Position numbers and translations under genes: made by a program. 64,000 nucleotides of DNA from Mucilaginibacter_A sp964251965 (lineage in GTDB: Bacteria; Bacteroidota; Bacteroidia; Sphingobacteriales; Sphingobacteriaceae). Location of the stretch: contig CAXULQ010000004.1 of NCBI GenBank assembly GCA_964251965.1, forward strand, positions 282,326 to 346,325, read 5' to 3'. The notes beneath the pieces are model-generated. The model saw nothing but the letters and a program-made list of their open reading frames with translations. It did not search any database and was not told the DNA's origin. Below are positions 57,942-64,000 of the stretch, piece by piece. The stretch's first letter is position 1, and each line of letters opens with the position of its first letter.

Positions 57942-60749
57942 TTAAAAGAAGCTCAACGGCACAATCAGCTCGAAACGGTTCGGGCCGTAACCGCCAAATA
58001 AATCCGGATCGGTTAAACGGGTATAACGGAAACCAAAAGTAAAAGGCAGTTCATTCCACAAACTCGAATCAAAATAAATTTCAGTTCCGGCAGAACGAAA
58101 ATTAGCTTTAAATGGCTGGCCGTTGGTGTAAGTATCCGTTGCACGGGTATAATCATAAAACACGTTGGCCCGAATGCGCAACAGGTAAAAGAAGTTGGCA
58201 AAACCAGCATCCGGGTAAGCAACCGGGAAATGATAATTGGCGGCCAACTTATTCATCTTGCTCAAATTTTCGGCAGTGTAACCTCTGGAAAAAGGAAGCT
58301 GGTTAGAAAAAAGGCTTATTCCGTTTGCGCCGTTGTGTTCCTGGTAGGCGGCATTTAGCACCAGGCTATTATTTTTAAAAAATCCCGGGAAATAAAAATA
58401 AGCGTTGGCCAAAAACTGGCTGGCACTATAATGCGAAATTGCAGTTTTGTAATTAAGCGTAATGTTTTGTGCCAGGCTTGGATAAATTTGCTGGTAAGCT
58501 TTCTGGTTTTGGCTGCTGAAATGGATGGTGTTATCCAAATAACTGTAAGCCTGCGTACCCAAAGCCTGGAAAGCACCTGTATAAGTACTTTGGTCGTAAA
58601 CATAATTGCTGCCCAAACTTAAATTACTAAACGTTCGTCCGTTGTTAAAAGTTAACGGAACTGTAAGTCCGCCTTGCACTTGCGTCTCGTTCCAGTAAAT
58701 ATTTTGGCCGTGGTACAAAGATCTTCTGTCAAAAGTATAACTCGCGCCTCCAGACAAATAAGGGAACAACCCGCCATAAATAGCATCAAACCCTAACTGT
58801 TTGTAGCCTTCATTACGGTTATAAGTACCATAAATTTCAGGCTGAAAAGTATTCAGGATATTTTCTCCAACCAAAGAAAGTGTATAATCCGGATCACTAA
58901 AAAAAGGTTCGAGGCTATGAAAATTAAACAAATGTGAAAGTCCGCCGTACTTTTTAACCTCAAAAGTATTGTTAGGAACCGCGGCTAAAAGGTTGGCATT
59001 GTTTTTTTCGAGGTTGGAAATGTTTAAATCTGACAAAGGCGAAGCTAATTCTTCATCAAGAACAGGTTGAAAACTAACTTCACTTTTTTCAATTTGATGT
59101 AATTGATAACCTGTAGCCGTAAAACTGTTGTACAAAATCTGGTGGCTGTTTACCGTTGCCTGATAATTGCCAATCTCCGTATTTAAAGTTTTGTTTTTTA
59201 GTTGGTACAGTTTTTTATCCGATAAAAGAAGCATGTATAATTGATCGTTTTTCTCCGCAGCAGCTGTAAAAAAAACCGAATCTTTTCTGATCGTTGGAAA
59301 GCCGATGACTTTAAAACCGGCAGGAGTAAGGTTGGTTACTACTCCGTTTTTTAGGTTGATTTCGGTCAAATACATCTTCCCTGAAGGATTTCTTACTGCG
59401 GAAATAATCGTTTCATCATTCAAAAACTTTGGATAAGTATAGATCAGTTTTTGCGGATTTGAAACAATTTGAAGTACTTTTCCATCATTGGCATCAATCA
59501 AATGCAGTTCGCTTTTTCCCTGCGGGGATTGTAGTACAGCGATAATTGTTTTGCCATCTTCGCTGATATCCGGCGAAAAGTATTTGCTTCTTTTAGTGAT
59601 GGTTTTTTGTGTTCCGGTAGCCACATCGAGCAATTGCAACGTGCTGAAATCTTTGTATCCCCAACGGATATCTTGCCGGTAAGCGGCGTAAACAATTTTG
59701 CTGTTCCGGTACGAAAACTGGTTGTCTAACGAAGCATCACGAATGCGTATTACTTTTTCTTGTGTTCCGGTCCTCAACATAAACCTATGCACTTTACTGT
59801 ACAAAGATTTTACATAGATAAAAGAAGTATCGTTGATAAAAGCCGGAAACTCCTCATCGGCCATAAAATGTTTGGGCTGGTTTTGCTTTTGGTCTTCCAC
59901 AGAAAACTGGTTTTTAAAATAATCCAATGCCTGCGTGCGGAATTGCGGATAGCTGCTGCCTGAGTATTTTTTAACCGCTCCACGAAAAGTGCTTTTTACG
60001 GCTGCTGCATCTTGCGTTACTTTTCTCCAAAAATCGGCACCGTATTTTTCCCTTCCGTAAGCCACCAGCATGTAACCCAAAGGATAATGATCAGGCACAA
60101 AATCCTGGTAAGAGCCGTTACGCAGCTTCATCCAGCTATAATTTTTATCCGCCGACCAAAGCGAGCGGTAGCCGTTAAAATAATAAGGCAACCTGCCACG
60201 ACCTTGACTGCTGGTTAAAGTTTCGTTAAAAACAGCATCGCCTTCATAAAACCAATTCGGAACGGTTAACGTGCTTAAAACTGCTTGTCCGCCTTCTCCA
60301 AAAATAGTATGAAAAAATTTAGTCAGCCCGACATCAAAATTATTGTATTGCTGCACATGCCGGTACTCGTGGATGGCTAACTGGTCTGTCCAGCGCAAAC
60401 TGCCCAACTCAAAACTGTTTTGGTCTGGCGTGAGGTAATATTCGCTTCGAAAAGGCGCCAAACCAACATAACCATTAGAAATTGTAGTTTGATTTTGCAG
60501 GACGATATTGATTTTTGTTTGCTTGAAACCAATGGTTGGCGCAATATCCTTGTTCATATAACTAATAATGTTTGCCACACGAAAAGCGGAAGTATCTAAA
60601 CCTCGCGGAAAAATAACCCGTACTGCCGGCGTATTTACCTGCTGCCATTTAATGGAAGGAGGGTTACCACCGAAAGTTTGCGCTTGTAACCGGCACCCAA
60701 AAAAGGTTGATAAAAACAGTATTGCGGCAAATTTTGAAAAGGCAGACAT
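57942..60749 (-). CDS. Large exported protein: gluzincin-like peptidase, beta-propeller, outer-membrane barrel
   Basis: 935 residues with an N-terminal signal (FLSTFFGC may be a lipobox at Cys19). HEYRH (127-131) with a downstream WFYEGDA (E169) fits an HExxH gluzincin peptidase. Residues about 290-560 form TolB/DPP-IV-type propeller repeats (DISEDGKTIIAVLQSPQGKS). The last 350 residues are a predicted barrel ending in PLSFF. The three-part layout is conserved in Bacteroidota without known function. Five or more motif copies lie in the gene, the highest density in the window. Confidence 0.85.
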   Translation of the reverse strand: MSAFSKFAAILFLSTFFGCRLQAQTFGGNPPSIKWQQVNTPAVRVIFPRGLDTSAFRVANIISYMNKDIAPTIGFKQTKINIVLQNQTTISNGYVGLAPFRSEYYLTPDQNSFELGSLRWTDQLAIHEYRHVQQYNNFDVGLTKFFHTIFGEGGQAVLSTLTVPNWFYEGDAVFNETLTSSQGRGRLPYYFNGYRSLWSADKNYSWMKLRNGSYQDFVPDHYPLGYMLVAYGREKYGADFWRKVTQDAAAVKSTFRGAVKKYSGSSYPQFRTQALDYFKNQFSVEDQKQNQPKHFMADEEFPAFINDTSFIYVKSLYSKVHRFMLRTGTQEKVIRIRDASLDNQFSYRNSKIVYAAYRQDIRWGYKDFSTLQLLDVATGTQKTITKRSKYFSPDISEDGKTIIAVLQSPQGKSELHLIDANDGKVLQIVSNPQKLIYTYPKFLNDETIISAVRNPSGKMYLTEINLKNGVVTNLTPAGFKVIGFPTIRKDSVFFTAAAEKNDQLYMLLLSDKKLYQLKNKTLNTEIGNYQATVNSHQILYNSFTATGYQLHQIEKSEVSFQPVLDEELASPLSDLNISNLEKNNANLLAAVPNNTFEVKKYGGLSHLFNFHSLEPFFSDPDYTLSLVGENILNTFQPEIYGTYNRNEGYKQLGFDAIYGGLFPYLSGGASYTFDRRSLYHGQNIYWNETQVQGGLTVPLTFNNGRTFSNLSLGSNYVYDQSTYTGAFQALGTQAYSYLDNTIHFSSQNQKAYQQIYPSLAQNITLNYKTAISHYSASQFLANAYFYFPGFFKNNSLVLNAAYQEHNGANGISLFSNQLPFSRGYTAENLSKMNKLAANYHFPVAYPDAGFANFFYLLRIRANVFYDYTRATDTYTNGQPFKANFRSAGTEIYFDSSLWNELPFTFGFRYTRLTDPDLFGGYGPNRFELIVPLSFF

Positions 60750-60835
60750 TTATAGAATTAGTTTTACAGGATGGAAATTAATCATTTATTGCTTCTTTTT
60801 AGTAACTGTTTATTTGGCCGCTAAAAATGATATTG

Positions 60836-61825
60836 TTATTTTTTCTTTTTGTTTGATAACTTTTTTACTGCTTGGTCTAACTCGTCTGCTTGCGAAGCGT
60901 TCAACTGTTTTTGATATTTTTCAAATTCTTTAAAAGCAAATTCTTCTGCTTGTTCGTGGCTCACTTTGCCAACATGCTCTAAAACTTCGCGGTCGTTTAA
61001 GGTAAGAAAGCCGTGTAACTTTGTAATCCAATCTTTCATATACATTGGCTTACGTTGCATTGCCTGTAATTCTGCAAATTCGAGGTATTGGTTTATAATG
61101 CGGTTAAGTTGGTTTAGCTCGTCTTCTTTCAAATAATTCTTGGCAACTATTGCATCCTGTTTTTTGATTTTTTCGCCGGGATAATTGGTTAAGCCCATAT
61201 CCGGTTTAGTTGCGTCGGCTCTTTGCATAATTAATTCTGCGGCTGTATGCGCATGTATTGCCCAATGAAATTTATTCTGGATGGTTGCGAAAAACTTTCT
61301 GCTAACATCATTATTTGCGTCGTAATCAATACTTGTAGTATAAATATCGCACACTTTACGGTAAAAAACTTTTTCGCTGCTACGTATATCACGGATGCGA
61401 GAAAGAAGTTCGTCAAAGTAATTATTTCTTGCTTCTTTCAGCCGTTCATCATCCAGCATAAAACCTTTAATAAGGTATTCCTTTAAACGCTTTGTTGCCC
61501 AAATCCTGAAATGAGTTCCGATATGAGATTTTACACGATAACCAACCGATATGATCACATCGAGATTGTAAAATTGAGTAGCGCGTTTTACCCTTCTTGA
61601 CCCTTCTAATTGAACTGTCAAGTAATCCTTGACAGTTGAATTTTCATCCAATTCACCTTCTTCAAAAATATTCCTGATATGCAGGCTGATGTTTTGCTTT
61701 GTAGTTTGGAAGAGTTCTGCCATTTGGTTCTGGCTAAGCCAAACCGTTTCATTTTCTACCCTTACATCAACTTTCGTGTTGCCGGATGAGGACTGGTAAA
61801 TCAGTATTTCGCCTTTCTGTTCCAT
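60836..61825 (-). CDS. RhuM family protein
   Basis: 329 residues. The RhuM/virulence-RhuM family pattern is clear: WLSQNQMAELFQTTKQNISLHIRNIF, FYNLDVIISVGYRVKSHIGTHFRIWA, then a helical C-terminus. The N-terminal part resembles a DNA-binding Bro/KilA-N-like fold. Despite the name the role is unknown; such genes are common in genomic islands near restriction or toxin genes. There is no partner here, and no copies of the 14-bp motif lie in or near it, consistent with recent arrival. Confidence 0.9.
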   Translation of the reverse strand: MEQKGEILIYQSSSGNTKVDVRVENETVWLSQNQMAELFQTTKQNISLHIRNIFEEGELDENSTVKDYLTVQLEGSRRVKRATQFYNLDVIISVGYRVKSHIGTHFRIWATKRLKEYLIKGFMLDDERLKEARNNYFDELLSRIRDIRSSEKVFYRKVCDIYTTSIDYDANNDVSRKFFATIQNKFHWAIHAHTAAELIMQRADATKPDMGLTNYPGEKIKKQDAIVAKNYLKEDELNQLNRIINQYLEFAELQAMQRKPMYMKDWITKLHGFLTLNDREVLEHVGKVSHEQAEEFAFKEFEKYQKQLNASQADELDQAVKKLSNKKKK

Positions 61826-61987
61826 AAGCTGATGTTTGTTTTTGTTTAATATAGAATATCCTACTGAATGTGTTTCATCAAATATAGATGCTTAAACGAG
61901 CGGTAAAAAGGCTCACTGATCATTAATTGTCCTGTTTTTTGCAAACCTACCTCTACACTCAAATGACAACTGCTTTTGCAAAACTCT

Positions 61988-61995
61988 TAACTTTG
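61988..61995 (+). promoter_or_regulatory. -7 element (TAACTTTG) for hscA
   Basis: TAACTTTG ends 20 bases before the ATG at 62016. No TTG at consensus distance. Confidence 0.5.
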
Positions 61996-62015
61996 CGGCT
62001 TGTTCAACATTTATT

Positions 62016-63860
62016 ATGGCTACAGTTTCAATAAATTTAACCACCGGTTCCATCCAGCAGGAAGAGATTATTGTGGGCATCGACCTCGGCACTACTAATT
62101 CGCTGGTGGCTTTTATCAATCCTGATAAAAACCCGCAGGTCATAAATGATACGGGAAAAGGGGTTTTAGTTCCTTCGGTAATCCATTTTGGTGAACAAGG
62201 CGAAATTACGGTTGGAAACGAAGCCAAGAACTTTTTGATCAGCGACCCGCAGAATACCATTTTCTCAGTAAAAAGATTATTAGGCCGATCTTACAAGGAT
62301 GTAGCTGATTACCAGAACTTTTTCTCTTACAAAATCATTGATGACGATACCGAAAGCCTGGTCAAAATTAAAGTTGGCAACGCTTTTTATACGCCGGTAG
62401 AACTTTCGGGCTTGATTTTGAAGGAGTTGAAAGAACGTGCAGAACACGCCATAAAAACACCGGTAAACAAAGCAGTCATCACGGTTCCCGCTTATTTTAA
62501 TGATTCACAACGCCAGGCCACGCGAGACGCCGGAAAGCTGGCCGGTTTAGATGTGCTGCGGATTGTAAACGAACCGACGGCTGCAAGTTTGGCTTACGGT
62601 ATCGGTTTAAATCCCGAAGAAACCAAAACCATTGCCGTTTATGATTTGGGCGGAGGCACGTTTGATGTTTCGATCCTGCAAATCCAAAACGGGATTTTTG
62701 AAGTTTTAGCTACCAATGGTAATACTTTTTTAGGTGGTGATGATTTCGATAGATTGATTGTTAATTACTGGATCGAGAAAAATAACCTTCAAAAACAGCA
62801 TGATCTTCCTCAACAAGAATTACGATTAAAAGCAGAAGAAGCCAAAAAAGCTTTTGCGCACCAAAGTTTGTTCAATGAAAAAGCAGGAGAGATTTGGTGT
62901 ACTATTGATCTGGAAACCTTCGAAGCATTGATCTTACCAAAAGTTGAAGAAACGATACAAAGTTGCCGAAACGCATTAAAAGATGCAGGACTTGAAATTA
63001 GTCAAATTGATGAAGTTGTAATGGTTGGCGGCTCAACACGAACAGCTTTGGTTAAAAAAATGGTTGGCGAATTTTTTAAACGGCCAGTCCACGATGAAGT
63101 CAATCCGGATGAAGTAGTTGCATTAGGTGCCGCAATTCAGGCTGATATTTTAGCCGGAAACCGTACCGATATTTTGCTGCTGGATGTTACGCCGCTTTCG
63201 CTGGGCATAGAAACGATGGGCGGTTTGATGGATGTGATTATTCCTCGCAACGCAAAAATCCCGACTAAAGCTGGAAGGCAGTACACCACTTCTATTGACG
63301 GACAAGTGAACATGAAAATTGCAGTTTATCAGGGCGAAAGAGATTTAGTGAAGGAGAATAGAAAACTGGCCGAGTTTGATTTGAAAGGAATTCCTTCCAT
63401 GCCAGCCGGTTTCCCCAAAGTGGATATTAACTTTTTGCTTAATGCAGATGGAATTTTGACTATTCAGGCTGTAGAACAACGGTCTGGCGTAAAACAGCAA
63501 GTAGAAGTAAAACCAGCTTACGGCTTAACCGATACCGAAGTGGAGCAAATGTTGATGGACAGCATTACGCACGCACAGGACGATGTGAAACAACGGATGC
63601 TGATTGAAGCCCGAACTGAAGGAGAACAGATGGTTTACACAGTCGAAAGATTCGTGCAAAAAAATGTAGCCTATTTAGGTGCTACAGAAATTACCGACAC
63701 GTTGAAACTGATTGCCGAACTGAAAGAATCGCTGACTTTAGGCGATAAAGATTTGATCCTGAAAAGGGTTGATACTTTGAATGAATTTACACGTCCGTTT
63801 GCAGAACGACTAATGGATCAAGCTGTTAGTACAGCAATGCGAGGTAAAAGCGTAGAATAG
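62016..63860 (+). CDS. hscA: Hsp70-type chaperone, HscA-like
   Basis: 614 residues. The ATPase signatures GIDLGTTNSLVAF, NEPTAASLAYG, VYDLGGGTFDVSILQ and VVMVGGSTR are all intact, followed by the substrate-binding domain (LLLDVTPLSLGIETMGG). An N-terminal extension of about 19 residues before GIDLGTT and the short C-terminus without a DnaK-type tail favour HscA, the iron-sulfur-cluster chaperone, over DnaK. hscB and iscU are not seen. The promoter element TAACTTTG is 20 bases upstream. Confidence 0.88.
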   Translation: MATVSINLTTGSIQQEEIIVGIDLGTTNSLVAFINPDKNPQVINDTGKGVLVPSVIHFGEQGEITVGNEAKNFLISDPQNTIFSVKRLLGRSYKDVADYQNFFSYKIIDDDTESLVKIKVGNAFYTPVELSGLILKELKERAEHAIKTPVNKAVITVPAYFNDSQRQATRDAGKLAGLDVLRIVNEPTAASLAYGIGLNPEETKTIAVYDLGGGTFDVSILQIQNGIFEVLATNGNTFLGGDDFDRLIVNYWIEKNNLQKQHDLPQQELRLKAEEAKKAFAHQSLFNEKAGEIWCTIDLETFEALILPKVEETIQSCRNALKDAGLEISQIDEVVMVGGSTRTALVKKMVGEFFKRPVHDEVNPDEVVALGAAIQADILAGNRTDILLLDVTPLSLGIETMGGLMDVIIPRNAKIPTKAGRQYTTSIDGQVNMKIAVYQGERDLVKENRKLAEFDLKGIPSMPAGFPKVDINFLLNADGILTIQAVEQRSGVKQQVEVKPAYGLTDTEVEQMLMDSITHAQDDVKQRMLIEARTEGEQMVYTVERFVQKNVAYLGATEITDTLKLIAELKESLTLGDKDLILKRVDTLNEFTRPFAERLMDQAVSTAMRGKSVE

Positions 63861-63923
63861 TAGGATCGATTATGGTTAGTTGTATTAAATTCTATATTTT
63901 TAGTGCAATCACATAATACCAAA

Positions 63924-64000
63924 ATGGACCAAAATTTTACCTATAAACCTGAGTTCGATAAATCAGAAGGCTACGATTTGCTGGGATTTGTTTTGCTGAT
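63924..64000 (+). CDS. Start of an unidentified gene (cut by window edge)
   Basis: ATG at 63924 followed by 25 open codons (MDQNFTYKPEFDKSEGYDLL...). It is too short to identify. It follows hscA by 63 bases on the same strand and may be in its operon. Confidence 0.55.
   Translation, partial: MDQNFTYKPEFDKSEGYDLLGFVLL

Larger units (their letters stand above)
1638..60722. repeat. Dispersed 14-bp motif family (about 37 copies)
   Basis: Consensus GNTAAAA(GA or AC)AGYAT. Plus-oriented copies start at 1638, 8326, 10325, 11221, 12793, 13677, 14917, 17880, 34920, 37333, 40996, 41211, 44041, 48629, 53556, 56289, 56810, 59221, 59817, 60225 and 60709. Reverse copies start at 3342, 17903, 22713, 23881, 31938, 37979, 38514, 42163, 42641, 45523, 47603, 47712, 54571, 54786, 55200 and 55273. 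One-mismatch copies include 16784, 20014, 24558, 25228, 25697, 32701, 34196, 35362, 48600, 50209 and 53498. Counted by eye; a few may be missed. Confidence 0.9.

Noticed and set aside
1638..60722. Dispersed motif as a CRISPR array or transposon end
   Set aside because: Copies are single, widely and irregularly spaced, lie inside core genes, have no spacer regularity and show no common longer flank or target-site duplication.
60836..61825. RhuM as part of a restriction or defence island
   Set aside because: No restriction, methylase or nuclease gene adjoins it; neighbours are a barrel protein and hscA.

Overview
The window is chromosomal DNA from a member of the Bacteroidota, most likely a Sphingobacteriaceae relative of Pedobacter or Mucilaginibacter. 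The evidence is the MurF-alanine racemase fusion, a Bacteroidota-type S6-S18-L9 operon, a T9SS C-terminal sorting domain, TAnnTTTG -7 promoter elements, general lack of Shine-Dalgarno sites, and families typical of the phylum. The genus is inferred, not proven. There is no rRNA, CRISPR array, transposase or prophage.

Layout. 0-7 kb: a DEAD-box helicase start, a VapBC-like pair, a LEA-like lipoprotein, dihydroorotase, and a transglutaminase / alpha-E / circularly permuted ATP-grasp operon. 7-17 kb: galM, an RsbQ-like hydrolase with a PAS partner, a second transglutaminase, a PIN toxin pair, carA, panB and a pseudouridine synthase. 17-26 kb: DUF2231-Rieske protein, manA behind two stacked toxin-antitoxin modules (hicBA, mntA-hepT), icd, dnaX, two Uma2 nucleases and a GH43 enzyme. 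26-31 kb: an AT-rich four-gene operon (UbiA-family phosphoribosyltransferase-like enzyme, two paralogous polytopic membrane proteins, HAD phosphatase). 31-36 kb: rpsF-rpsR-rplI, mtgA and a CCG/4Fe-4S redox pair. 36-44 kb: tRNA-Phe, an outer-membrane barrel operon, a kelch protein, tRNA-Leu and tRNA-Gly, recX, murF-alr. 44-54 kb: a LOG protein, a solute:sodium symporter, recR, an SDR, DUF2254, and the DUF1800-DUF1501 export pair. 54-64 kb: a GH25 lysozyme, two decayed genes, the heptose genes gmhA and hldA, a large metallopeptidase-like beta-propeller barrel protein, RhuM and an HscA-type Hsp70.

Three signals go beyond the gene list. First, a 14-bp motif with two variants (GGTAAAAGAAGCAT and GATAAAAACAGCAT) recurs about 37 times on both strands. 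It occurs inside coding sequences in several reading frames, and as inverted pairs between convergent genes, which is how DNA uptake sequences behave in Neisseria and Pasteurellaceae. It is missing from the AT-rich glycan cluster. Second, the 3' ends of galM and carA are each present twice as diverged copies flanking an accessory cassette. Third, many genes start within a few bases of a TAnnTTTG element, which suggests leaderless transcripts, while rplI and rpsR have strong Shine-Dalgarno sites. The 26-31 kb operon is a candidate polyprenyl-phosphate pentose pathway feeding two membrane glycosyltransferases.
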